Program-made: the position numbers and the translations under genes
Shown here: positions 44,690-53,237 of the stretch, in pieces
How the letters are laid out: every line of letters starts with the position of its first letter
How positions within the stretch are numbered: the first letter of the stretch is position 1
Assembly (NCBI GenBank): GCA_964354265.1
Contig: CAYGYY010000001.1
Location: 1 to 58,865, forward strand
Source: Fen731 sp964354265
GTDB taxonomy: Bacteria > Actinomycetota > Humimicrobiia > Humimicrobiales > Humimicrobiaceae
Direction of reading: 5' to 3'
DNA: 58,865 nt
Notes under the pieces: model-generated
What the model was told of the DNA's origin: nothing
Databases searched by the model: none
Seen by the model: the letters and a program-made list of their open reading frames with translations, nothing else

Positions 44690-45211
44690 ATGAAAGACCT
44701 GTATATAATTGACGGTTATAACTTTATCTTTAAAAACCGTAAGCCGCAGGAGCTTTCTTCCGAGCAAATCTCATATTTAAGGGAAAAGTTTCTCCGCCAG
44801 CTTGCACAATTCCAGAGTTTTAATTCATGCAGTGTTATTGCTGTTTTTGATGCAAAGCGAAGTTCAAACTCTGAGAGAAGCAGAATGATACAGGATAATA
44901 TTGAAATAATCTATTCAAAAAATGATGAATCTGCGGATAGCATTGTAGAAAGCATCGCAAACAGTAATAAAAGTTATGACAGGATTTTTGTTGTTACTTC
45001 AGACTATCTCCAGCAAAAAGTGGTTTTTAAGAAAAATATCTACAGAAAATCAATCAGGGAATTTGCTTGTGAACTTAAAGATTCGAGTGAAAAAATATCA
45101 GGCAAACTACTAAAGCAGAAATACTTTTCTGAAAAGGCTTTTTATTCAGTTGATAAAAGGATAAATAAAGTGGCAAGGGATAAGCTTGACAGGTTCAGGA
45201 AAAGTGAATAA
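44690..45211 (+). CDS. Rae1/YacP-like NYN domain ribonuclease
   Basis: 173 residues of the YacP/Rae1 family. YIIDGYNFIF (5-14) supplies the first catalytic aspartate, VFDAKRSS and SADSIVESIA the others, and VVTSDYLQQ the last. In Bacillus Rae1 enters the ribosomal A site and cleaves mRNA. The position after rlmB matches Bacillus (rlmB-rae1). The C-terminal 50 residues are basic. Confidence 0.85.
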   Translation: MKDLYIIDGYNFIFKNRKPQELSSEQISYLREKFLRQLAQFQSFNSCSVIAVFDAKRSSNSERSRMIQDNIEIIYSKNDESADSIVESIANSNKSYDRIFVVTSDYLQQKVVFKKNIYRKSIREFACELKDSSEKISGKLLKQKYFSEKAFYSVDKRINKVARDKLDRFRKSE

Positions 45212-46193
45212 CCCTGAAAACAATAATTTAAAGTACAGGTTTAATGTATTAATTTGGCTAGCCCTTATTCTGGTACTCATAATAACTTCATCTGTATTTA
45301 CCATCTTTATAACCGCATGCGGAATCCTTTATTATGACATAAAGGAACCACAAAAAGATCCAGAGACTGCTTTCAGTAAAAAGCAAATGGAATATGTAAA
45401 TGAAGAGGAGACTGTTGGAGGGGAGCAGGGTGCTTTTATTGTTGCGGAAGTCATAGACGGCGATACTTTTATACTTGGGAATGGTGAAAGAGTCAGGCTT
45501 ATAGGTATAAATACTCCCGAGGCAGGCATGTACTTTTATGAGGAAGCTAAAGATGTATTGCAGATAATGATTGAAGGTAAAGATGTTATTTTTGAAAAAG
45601 ATGTCTCCGAAAGGGATGATTATGGCAGGTTGCTGAGATATGTTTATTATGGCTCACTTTTTGTAAACCTGGAAATGGTTTTGAGGGGTTTCGCCAATTC
45701 TTTTACATATCCTCCCGATATAAAATACCAGGATAGATTTCTGGAAGCTGAAAGATATGCCAGGAATAATAATCTTGGCCTATGGGCTATTTCTTCGATT
45801 GCAGATGATAATAATGGATCTAAAAACAGCCAGGGCTCAAACAGCAATGATTCCGGCAAAAGCCAGGATTCAGTAATAGAAATCGGTATAACTGCTGACG
45901 CAAAAGGAAATGATAATATAAATATAAACGGCGAATTTATACTTATAAGGAATTCAAGCAATGAAGACTTTAATATTAGCGGCTGGACCATCAAGGATAG
46001 TGCAACTAATACGTATGTATTTCCAGCCTACCTGTTAGAAAAAGACAGTGAATTGGTTCTTTTTTCAGGAAATGGCACAGACGGGGATGGCAAATTTTAC
46101 TGGGGCAGCTCAATTCCTGTATGGAATAATGACCATGACTGCCTTTATTTGAGGGACACTTCAGGACTTCTGATAAAATATATCGCTTACTGA
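45186..46193 (+). CDS. Secreted thermonuclease with lamin-tail domain, probable lipoprotein
   Basis: 335 residues. A hydrophobic segment (about 22-45) ends in the lipobox ITAC, so export and lipid anchoring are likely. The staphylococcal-nuclease domain (about 80-205) keeps DGDTF, RLIGINTPE and YGRLLRYVYY, i.e. the calcium and phosphate-contacting residues. After a serine/asparagine linker comes an Ig-like lamin-tail (LTD) domain (GEFILIRNSSNEDFNISGW, WNNDHDCLYLRD). It probably degrades external DNA or RNA. The start is TTG at 45186 (AAGGGA upstream) or GTG at 45204 (AGGA upstream); both lie inside the preceding gene. Confidence 0.85.
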   Translation: MTGSGKVNNPENNNLKYRFNVLIWLALILVLIITSSVFTIFITACGILYYDIKEPQKDPETAFSKKQMEYVNEEETVGGEQGAFIVAEVIDGDTFILGNGERVRLIGINTPEAGMYFYEEAKDVLQIMIEGKDVIFEKDVSERDDYGRLLRYVYYGSLFVNLEMVLRGFANSFTYPPDIKYQDRFLEAERYARNNNLGLWAISSIADDNNGSKNSQGSNSNDSGKSQDSVIEIGITADAKGNDNININGEFILIRNSSNEDFNISGWTIKDSATNTYVFPAYLLEKDSELVLFSGNGTDGDGKFYWGSSIPVWNNDHDCLYLRDTSGLLIKYIAY

Positions 46194-46251
46194 GCTCCAA
46201 CATGCACAGAACCTGGATTATATGACTGTTATAACCACACTCCTAAAAATA

Positions 46252-46785
46252 TCAGTAATCAAGATAATGTGATTCCTGTTTTTGCCAGAATTTTGGGGCG
46301 TTCATAAACTTTTTAAACCTGACTATAACAATATGTATCGCAATATTTATAAGCTGTACGACTGAAGGCCCTTTACCGGGAATAGCAAGGTGCATGCCTT
46401 CTATCCTGCTATCTACCCAGTTAACTATTGCAGAAGTATCTTCCATCCTGTGGTCGATTGGAGGCTGGAATTTTTTAAGCATTTCTACTCTGTCAAGATC
46501 TGCGGCTCCATCATAAATCTCAACCCAGACACATTTTTTCCCCTTATCGACTTCGCAGTTGCCATCAAAAGAACCGCCGCACTGGCCATTTCTTAAAGTC
46601 TTGGGGCATCTCATCGGGCAAACAAAACCAGTGGTTGACAGGATGCATTGTCCGCATGACCTGCAGTCAAAAAGAAGCCGTTTTAAAATTTCTTCAAAAA
46701 AATATAAAGGTTTATAAACACCGCGCATGTGCCAATTTTTTCTGGGTTTGGGGTCAAATTGCTGGATTTCGATATTATATGCCAT
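46252..46785 (-). CDS. MetV-like protein (MTHFR C-terminal zinc domain family)
   Basis: 177 residues. The cysteine pattern CRSCGQC, GFVCPMRCPKTLRNGQCGG, CEV and KCVWV is that of the methylenetetrahydrofolate reductase C-terminal domain (PF12225), the separate MetV subunit in acetogens, where it pairs with MetF and carries metal or Fe-S. Neither metF nor other Wood-Ljungdahl genes are adjacent. A good promoter precedes it. AGGAGA is well placed before the ATG. Its presence hints at a methyl-branch C1 pathway in this organism. Confidence 0.8.
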   Translation of the reverse strand: MAYNIEIQQFDPKPRKNWHMRGVYKPLYFFEEILKRLLFDCRSCGQCILSTTGFVCPMRCPKTLRNGQCGGSFDGNCEVDKGKKCVWVEIYDGAADLDRVEMLKKFQPPIDHRMEDTSAIVNWVDSRIEGMHLAIPGKGPSVVQLINIAIHIVIVRFKKFMNAPKFWQKQESHYLDY

Positions 46786-46890
46786 ATTTTCTCCTGTCAG
46801 TGCCGATAATTAATAATTGTTCTGCTAAAAAATATAAGACTATATTTAAAAAACCTTTTAAAATATGTGACTGAAATAAAAAATCAATTT

Positions 46891-46919
46891 AATTTATCAA
46901 AAATGAAATACAGTGTCAA
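46891..46919 (-). promoter_or_regulatory. Promoter of the metV-like gene
   Basis: On the minus strand TTGACA (46919-46914) and TAAATT (46896-46891) are separated by 17 bases. It lies downstream of accC and gives the metV-like gene its own start. Confidence 0.65.
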
Positions 46920-46945
46920 CATAATTGTGTCCTATTTATGTTCTA

Positions 46946-48289
46946 TTAAATACCGAATTCTTCTTCGATGAAGTGGGTGTGGATCTTACCATCCCTGAAG
47001 TTCTTATTTGAAAGGATTCTTTTATGAAATGGTATTGTAGTTTTTATACCATCGATTTTAAATTCTCCAAGGGCCCTGATGGAACGCGAGATTGCTTCAT
47101 TTCTGTCGCTTCCCCATACAATCAGCTTAGCTATAAGTGAATCATAAAACGGAGGTACAAAATAATTTGAATGGATAAATGTATCGGTCCTGACGCCTGG
47201 ACCGCCTGGTAAAAAATAATCCGTTATCCTGCCAGGGTTTGGAGTAAACTTGTTTTCACTGTCTTCTGCATTTATTCTGAATTCAATTGCATTTCCAGAA
47301 GATATGATATCTCTTGATGTGTAGCTGTTTTTTAATCCGGTAGCCATCTTTATCTGCTCTTTTATGAGATCTATACCAGTAACAACTTCTGTGACAGGAT
47401 GCTCTACCTGTATCCTTGAGTTTATTTCTATAAAATAAAAGGCTTCATTTTCATCTACAAGGAATTCTATTGTACCGAGATTCTTGTAATTAACAGCATG
47501 CGCGGCCCTGACTGCAAATTCCTTTATTGTCCTTCTTGTTTTTTCGGAAAGGTTAGCTGCCGGTGCCTCTTCAATAAGTTTTTGATGCCTTCTCTGGATA
47601 GAGCACTCCCTCTCTCCAGCACATACAATATTTCCATAATTATCGGCTATTATCTGGAATTCTATGTGCCGGGGTTTCTGTATATATTTTTCAATATATA
47701 CATCACTTATTCCAAAGCTTGAAAGTGACTCTGATTTTGCCAGGGGGAAAAGCGACTCCATATCTTCCTTGGAGCTGCATATCCTCATACCTTTGCCGCC
47801 ACCTCCAAATGCAGCCTTGATTATTACAGGATACCCCAGTCTTTTCCCCAGGCCCAATGCAGCATTAAGGGATTCTACATTGCCGTCAGACCCGGGTATT
47901 ACCGGGACCCTGTTCTTCCTCATGACTTCTAAAGCCATTGATTTATTGCCGGAAAGGGAAATCACTTCTGCAGGCGGCCCAATGAAGGTTATATTATTGT
48001 CCCTGCACTTATCTTCAAATCCTGGATTTTCGGCAAGAAATCCATACCCGGGATGTAGAGCATCACAATTTGTAACTATTGCAGCGCTGATTATGCTTTC
48101 TATATTAAGATAGCTTTTTGCAGGGGGAGGCGGTCCAATGCAAATGCTCCTGTCTGCGATTTTTGTATGCATTGAATCCTTATCAGCAGTTGAATAAACA
48201 GCCACCGCTTCTATATCAAGCTCCCTGCAGGCCCTGATTATCCTTACAGCAATTTCACCCCTGTTGGCTATAAGTATTCTTTTAAACAT
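46946..48289 (-). CDS. accC: Biotin carboxylase (acetyl-CoA or pyruvate carboxylase subunit)
   Basis: 447-residue ATP-grasp biotin carboxylase. FKRILIANRGEIAVRIIRA at the start, HPGYGFLAENPGF, AAFGGGGKGMR (ATP lid), EINSRIQVEHPVTE with the catalytic residues, and a C-terminal domain. It carboxylates biotin on a carrier protein using bicarbonate and ATP. It overlaps the upstream carboxyltransferase/BCCP fusion gene by eight bases, so that fusion is its likely carrier. The operon begins with bioY. Confidence 0.95.
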   Translation of the reverse strand: MFKRILIANRGEIAVRIIRACRELDIEAVAVYSTADKDSMHTKIADRSICIGPPPPAKSYLNIESIISAAIVTNCDALHPGYGFLAENPGFEDKCRDNNITFIGPPAEVISLSGNKSMALEVMRKNRVPVIPGSDGNVESLNAALGLGKRLGYPVIIKAAFGGGGKGMRICSSKEDMESLFPLAKSESLSSFGISDVYIEKYIQKPRHIEFQIIADNYGNIVCAGERECSIQRRHQKLIEEAPAANLSEKTRRTIKEFAVRAAHAVNYKNLGTIEFLVDENEAFYFIEINSRIQVEHPVTEVVTGIDLIKEQIKMATGLKNSYTSRDIISSGNAIEFRINAEDSENKFTPNPGRITDYFLPGGPGVRTDTFIHSNYFVPPFYDSLIAKLIVWGSDRNEAISRSIRALGEFKIDGIKTTIPFHKRILSNKNFRDGKIHTHFIEEEFGI

Positions 48290-50195
48290 TTCCAGTTCCT
48301 TTTTCCAACCTTATCCTTATGATGACCTGGTCATATTCAACTGCTTCCTCGTTTTTAACAAGTATTTCTGTTATTTCACCATTATCCTCTGAATTTATCT
48401 TATTCATCAGTTTCATTGCTTCGATTATACAGAGAGTGTCTCCTTTTTTTATCCTGTCCCCGACATTTATAAACGGAGGTGCTTCCGGACTGGGAGACCT
48501 GTAAAAAGTGCCAACTATTGGCGATTTGACGTTTATAAGGTTTTCTGCGGTATCGCTCCCAGGAGCAGGACTTGCCAAGTTTTCAGCTCCCGGCGTTATT
48601 GCGGAACCGGCTATATCAGGGTTGACGCCTGGAAGCCCTGCCCCACCGGCTTTTTTGTTGATAGATATTTTTACTCCATCAATTTCAAGCTTTATTTCAT
48701 CAATATTGCTGGTTTCAACAAGATTTGTAATTTCCCTTATTTTCTTAAGGTCTAAATTTTCAAAATTTGCAACCTGCCTGGTATCAAAAAAATCCGGAAA
48801 TTTCAGGTCATTCATAGGCGGTAATATCATTTTACCGCCTGAGGGCTCCAGGGTTCCTGAAATTTTTTTATTTTCAAGCATTTTAAGAGTTTTTTCAGGA
48901 AAGAAAAGATAACTTAATATATCTTCCTGGCTTGAAGAAAAATCCTTAATTTCACCCGTACATTGTTCGAGTGTTCTGTCCTCCTGTGCTTCTTCACTGG
49001 AGGATTCTCCATCATTATAAGGAGGTTTTATTTTTTGGATAACTGCCAGGTCAACGTCCCTTGGTAATTTTCCATAATGGCCAGAAATCAGTTTTTTTAT
49101 CTCATCATTGGTTATTTCCCACCTGTAATCAGAAATTATACTGTTAAGGATAGCCTGGCTTCCGATTATCTGTCCGATTGGCGTAGCAAGCGAAGGATTT
49201 CCAATCTCATTCTTTATTTTAAAGAGTTCTTCCAGCACAAGATCTACTTTATTGCTTTCACCAATTTCATTTAACTGATAATTAATGCTTGAAAGAAGCC
49301 ATTTAGGGGCAAGGTTAATGTTTTTATTACTGAATAAAAATCTTGAATACATCACATCATTTCTAAGCATAGGGTATATATTCTGTTTGAACCATTCAAA
49401 TATCTCTATGATTTTGAGGTAGTTAAGGTCAGTTGACATTTCAGTATCTTTAAAACTTAATATAAGCGGAAAAATTGCCGGGCTTAGATCGTTATATGAA
49501 GACGGGATAAAGCTCAGGTCCACTCCAGAACAGCCTGAAAGGCATGCATTATAGTAGTTCGAAACCTGGAGCCCTCTCAGGTTATATGCGCTCATATAGA
49601 CAGGGATTTTAAGTGAATCAGTCAGTATCTTGAATAAGGCTGCGGTTTTTTGCGGTAGCATAGTGGATTCCACATCCTTAATGCAAATGCTGCTGCAGCC
49701 CATGTCGGAAAGTTTATTTGCGGTCAGCAGGTAAAAATCATTTTCACGGAAATCATCATATATTATTATGCCCTGGCAGCTGCACCCGTTTTCAACTATT
49801 ACCGGAACTGTAGTTTTGAAATTATTTATATCATTTAATGCGTCATAGACCCTGAATCTGTCAATTCCTGACCTGGAGCTCTGTTTTATGAAATTTTTTA
49901 TTACTGAATCAGGATAAATCTCAAGGCCTACAAGGTTTTTTGCTCCTATGAGGGCCTGTAATGTAATTTGTGGAGTCTTGTTCTTTATATAAGAAACTAT
50001 CTCGAAAGGCGATTTTGCAAAGTCGGTATCTATCATTTTTTCAAAAGCAGAACCACCAAAGACCTCCAGGCTTTCAAATTTTATTTTCTCCAGGTGCTCC
50101 ACTATCCTGCTCAGGAATTTTTCACTTATATAACCGGGATCGATATTCTGGAAGATATCCCTGATTGTAATATCATTTATTTTTATTTTTTTCAT
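48282..50195 (-). CDS. Degenerate PycB/OadA-type carboxyltransferase fused to AccB-type biotin carrier
   Basis: 637 residues. Residues 1-400 align with the pyruvate-carboxylase/oxaloacetate-decarboxylase carboxyltransferase: SLEVFGGSAFEKM, QALIGAKNLVGLEIY, RFRVYDALND and CIKD with the would-be carboxylated Lys173; Asp13 is kept. The zinc-binding HxH (normally in a PVHLHTHDTSG-like segment) reads PVYMSAYNLRG, with Ser202 and Tyr204. The GTSQP region is also lost. Residues about 495-637 form an AccB-like unit: a helix (LKKIREITNLVETSNIDEIK), a linker, then SPIVGTFYRSPSPEAPPF and EAMKLMNKI with biotinyl-Lys595. It overlaps accC by eight bases. The carrier part should work with AccC; the carboxyltransferase part is probably inactive or altered. 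Confidence 0.82.
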   Translation of the reverse strand: MKKIKINDITIRDIFQNIDPGYISEKFLSRIVEHLEKIKFESLEVFGGSAFEKMIDTDFAKSPFEIVSYIKNKTPQITLQALIGAKNLVGLEIYPDSVIKNFIKQSSRSGIDRFRVYDALNDINNFKTTVPVIVENGCSCQGIIIYDDFRENDFYLLTANKLSDMGCSSICIKDVESTMLPQKTAALFKILTDSLKIPVYMSAYNLRGLQVSNYYNACLSGCSGVDLSFIPSSYNDLSPAIFPLILSFKDTEMSTDLNYLKIIEIFEWFKQNIYPMLRNDVMYSRFLFSNKNINLAPKWLLSSINYQLNEIGESNKVDLVLEELFKIKNEIGNPSLATPIGQIIGSQAILNSIISDYRWEITNDEIKKLISGHYGKLPRDVDLAVIQKIKPPYNDGESSSEEAQEDRTLEQCTGEIKDFSSSQEDILSYLFFPEKTLKMLENKKISGTLEPSGGKMILPPMNDLKFPDFFDTRQVANFENLDLKKIREITNLVETSNIDEIKLEIDGVKISINKKAGGAGLPGVNPDIAGSAITPGAENLASPAPGSDTAENLINVKSPIVGTFYRSPSPEAPPFINVGDRIKKGDTLCIIEAMKLMNKINSEDNGEITEILVKNEEAVEYDQVIIRIRLEKGTGNV

Positions 50196-50224
50196 AATCT
50201 TTCCTTGTTACTTGCAGAAAAATT

Positions 50225-50962
50225 TTATCTTTTTAGCAACGTAAGTTTACGCAATGCTACAACCCCCATTATTTTTAACATATCGAATAAAATGAATGGC
50301 AATATCCCGAGTACAAATGCATTTATGAATACACTGCTTTCCTGGCTGAGCTTTCCTGCGGTATTATAAAGAAAGCCTGCAAGGTGAATATAGCCACACG
50401 CATATATTATAAAAAGGCTTATTAAGGCCGTTATAAAAACAGGGATTTCGCTATGGATATGCTGGCTGTACCGGGTATGCTGTGTTGCCTGGATATGCCC
50501 ACCTGTGGTCCTGTTGAAGTATTTGTACACTACTCCTGCAGCAATGCTGGACACTGCAAAGCCCAATATATAGCCTCCTGATGGTCCAGCAATGGCAGCA
50601 AAGCCGCTTTTAAAGCCTGCAAATAAAGGAACTCCTGCTATACCAAGGATAATATATTCTATCTGTGTGATAAAAGCCCATCCCGGACCAAGTGAAAACG
50701 CAGCAAATAAGACAGTAAATACCTGCAATGTAATAGGGACGGGAGTGAAGGGAAGATAAAAAAATGAATTGGCAGATAACCACATCAGAAGTACAAAAGT
50801 AAGTGATAAAGAAAAATTCACCAGATAGCCGTTAAAAATAATATTTTTTTTTGAAATTGTTGCCGGATATTTGGCTGCATAGCTCCCGGAATAATTATCC
50901 GGGGAAATCATGTAATTTTTAATAATACTGGAACCATATATATCTTCTATATTTATTTTCAT
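50225..50962 (-). CDS. bioY: Biotin transporter BioY
   Basis: 245 residues from the chosen ATG. The BioY signature is clear: LPFTPVPITLQVFTVLFAA, GPSGGYILGF and about six membrane segments; it is the biotin-binding S component of an ECF transporter. I prefer the ATG at 50962 because AAGGAT lies eight bases upstream; an in-frame ATG at 51058 has no ribosome-binding site and would add 32 unrelated residues. A soluble stretch remains before the first membrane segment, and the loop with HIQATQHTRYSQHIHSE is an unusual histidine-rich insertion. The biotin-enzyme gene follows 29 bases later. Confidence 0.9.
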   Translation of the reverse strand: MKINIEDIYGSSIIKNYMISPDNYSGSYAAKYPATISKKNIIFNGYLVNFSLSLTFVLLMWLSANSFFYLPFTPVPITLQVFTVLFAAFSLGPGWAFITQIEYIILGIAGVPLFAGFKSGFAAIAGPSGGYILGFAVSSIAAGVVYKYFNRTTGGHIQATQHTRYSQHIHSEIPVFITALISLFIIYACGYIHLAGFLYNTAGKLSQESSVFINAFVLGILPFILFDMLKIMGVVALRKLTLLKR

Positions 50963-51215
50963 ATTTTTAATCCTTAAAAGATTTTCAACTTTTTTATATT
51001 GCAGAAATTTATGCCTGCAGTATGTAGAAAAGACGCTTACAGGGTCATAAAGTTTCATTAATAGATAGTTTGGAATATAGTCTTAATTATAGTATATAAT
51101 GTGTTTTAAAAGTATTTTTGGCAGGAATGTTGTCAAAAAATATGAAACTGCAATATTATAAATGCGTCTTTTAATACAACTTAAAGATATTTAACTCTGA
51201 ATTTTGGAGGAAATT

Positions 51216-52370
51216 ATGCATTATTTTTTAACTGAAGAGCAGCAGATGATTGTTGATATCTGCAGGCAGATAGTGGAGGAGCGTATAATCCCTGTAAGGG
51301 CAGAATATGATGAAAAAGGGATCTTCCCTTCTGAGATTATTAAGGAAATAGGCCAGAGTGATCTTTTCAGGCTCTTCATTCCTGAAAATTATGGCGGAAT
51401 GGGCACTGGCATATTTGAAGTGTGCCTTGCGACTGAAGAATTAAGCCGAGGTGATTTGAGTGTCGCTACTTCTTATGCAGCAAGCGGACTGGGATTCATC
51501 CCGATAATTGTAATGGGTAATGAGGAGCAGAAACAGAAATATCTTCCTGACCTGGCAAGCGGACAGAAAATTGCAGCATTCGGTTTAACCGAACCTGAAG
51601 CGGGTAGTGATGCAAGCTCGCTTAGGACAAGAGCTGTAAAAGACGGGGAAAGTTATGTTTTAAACGGAACAAAACAATGGATCACAAACGGTGGAGAAGC
51701 GGATATTTATACGATTTTTGCAGCAACTGACCCTTCCAGGGGCGCAAGAGGAATAAGTGCGTTTATTGTTGAAAAAGGGACAAAAGGTTTTGAGTTTGGC
51801 AAAAAGGAAAACAAGCTTGGCATAAGGGCCTCTGCAACGAGGGAGCTTATTTTTATAGATTGCAGGGTGCCGCGTGAGAATATCCTGGGAAGCGAGGGAA
51901 TGGGTTTTGTAACGGCGATGCGGACATTCGACCAATCCCGGCCAGCTGTAGGAGCCCAGGCCGTAGGAGTAGCGCAGGCAGCGCTGGAAGAAGCAATAAA
52001 CTATTCTAAAATAAGACACCAGTTCGGGCAGCCTATCTCGGCATTCCAGGGAATCCAGCACATGCTTGCAGATATGGCAACGCAGGTTGAGGCTGCAAGG
52101 GCACTTGTATATCATGCAGCAAAAGTTATAGACAGTGGTGAGAAGAACATCTCTAAACTTTCGGCAATGTCCAAGCTATATGCTTCAGATGTTGCGATGA
52201 AGGTCACCACAGATGCTGTCCAGATTCTTGGAGGATACGGTTATATGAAAGAGTACCCTGTTGAAAAGATGATGAGGGATGCAAAAATAACACAGATATA
52301 TGAAGGAACAAACCAGATTCAAAGAAATATAATTGCTCTGGATCTTATTAAACGTGGAGCGGGGTGGTAA
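51216..52370 (+). CDS. Acyl-CoA dehydrogenase
   Basis: 384 residues. It has the full acyl-CoA dehydrogenase layout: helical N-domain, FGLTEPEAGSDASSLRT and NGTKQWITNGG in the beta domain, and the C-terminal domain with RHQFGQPISAFQGIQHMLADM and catalytic Glu in IYEGTNQIQRN. It oxidises or, with an Etf, reduces short acyl-CoA thioesters. The ATG at 51216 follows GGAGGAAATT; an upstream TTG at 51204 falls in the ribosome-binding site itself. etfB overlaps its end by seven bases, so it forms a Bcd/CarC-like complex with the two Etf subunits. Confidence 0.93.
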   Translation: MHYFLTEEQQMIVDICRQIVEERIIPVRAEYDEKGIFPSEIIKEIGQSDLFRLFIPENYGGMGTGIFEVCLATEELSRGDLSVATSYAASGLGFIPIIVMGNEEQKQKYLPDLASGQKIAAFGLTEPEAGSDASSLRTRAVKDGESYVLNGTKQWITNGGEADIYTIFAATDPSRGARGISAFIVEKGTKGFEFGKKENKLGIRASATRELIFIDCRVPRENILGSEGMGFVTAMRTFDQSRPAVGAQAVGVAQAALEEAINYSKIRHQFGQPISAFQGIQHMLADMATQVEAARALVYHAAKVIDSGEKNISKLSAMSKLYASDVAMKVTTDAVQILGGYGYMKEYPVEKMMRDAKITQIYEGTNQIQRNIIALDLIKRGAGW

Positions 52371-53182
52371 AGATTAAGATAATAATATGCATAAAACAGG
52401 TTCCGGGGACAACTGAAATAAGGATAAACCCTGAGACCAATACGCTGATAAGGGAAGGTGTAGAGACAGTCATAAACCCTTTTGACACTTATGCTATAGA
52501 GGAAGGCATAAGATTAAAGGAAAGGCTGTGTCAGGGCCCGGAAATAAAGGAAGAAATAGAAGTCATAGCTATCACAATGGGGCCGCATCAATCCGAATCT
52601 ATCTTACGGGAAGCTATTTCGCTCGGGGCTGATAAAGCAATACTGCTTTCAGACAGGGCTTTTGCAGGTGCGGATACATGGGCCACTGCCCTTACACTTC
52701 AAAATGCCATAAAAAAAATAGAGGACTGGCGGCTAATAATACTTGGTAAGCAGACTCTTGATGGCGATACTGGCCAGGTGGGGCCGGAACTTGCACAGAT
52801 GATGCATATACCTTTCATTGGATATGCAAGCAGCATAGTTGAGATAAACAGGAATAAAATAACGGTTAAAAGACTTATGGAAGACAGGTACGAGACAATA
52901 GAGGTAAGGCTTCCTGCTGCAATTTCGGTGGGCAAGGACATAAATATACCCAGGGTGCCTTCGCTCCGCGGAAAACTGAAAGCAAAAAATGAGCAGATAC
53001 CTGTATGGGGCAAGAATGAGCTTGCTCTTGAAGATGAGACCATAGGTCTTTCAGGTTCTTATACCCAGGTAATAAAAATATTCACACCCAGGCATCATTA
53101 CGAGGTAAAAATGCTTGAAGGTACCCCTGATGAACAGGTAGATGAGCTCTACAATAAATTCAAAGAGTTAAATATTCTTTAG
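52364..53182 (+). CDS. etfB: Electron transfer flavoprotein subunit beta
   Basis: 272 residues. ICIKQVPGTTEIRINPETNTL at the start, TMGPHQSESILREAISLGADKAILLSD in the middle and LGKQTLDGDTGQVGPELA are EtfB signatures. It binds a flavin or AMP and passes electrons with EtfA. The GTG start overlaps the acyl-CoA dehydrogenase stop. A second flavin in EtfB is the bifurcating site in related Bcd/CarE complexes. Confidence 0.93.
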   Translation: MVKIKIIICIKQVPGTTEIRINPETNTLIREGVETVINPFDTYAIEEGIRLKERLCQGPEIKEEIEVIAITMGPHQSESILREAISLGADKAILLSDRAFAGADTWATALTLQNAIKKIEDWRLIILGKQTLDGDTGQVGPELAQMMHIPFIGYASSIVEINRNKITVKRLMEDRYETIEVRLPAAISVGKDINIPRVPSLRGKLKAKNEQIPVWGKNELALEDETIGLSGSYTQVIKIFTPRHHYEVKMLEGTPDEQVDELYNKFKELNIL

Positions 53183-53237
53183 AATAACAAAATTAAGTAT
53201 GTTACATATATATATTAAGTAAAGGAAATGGTAAGAA

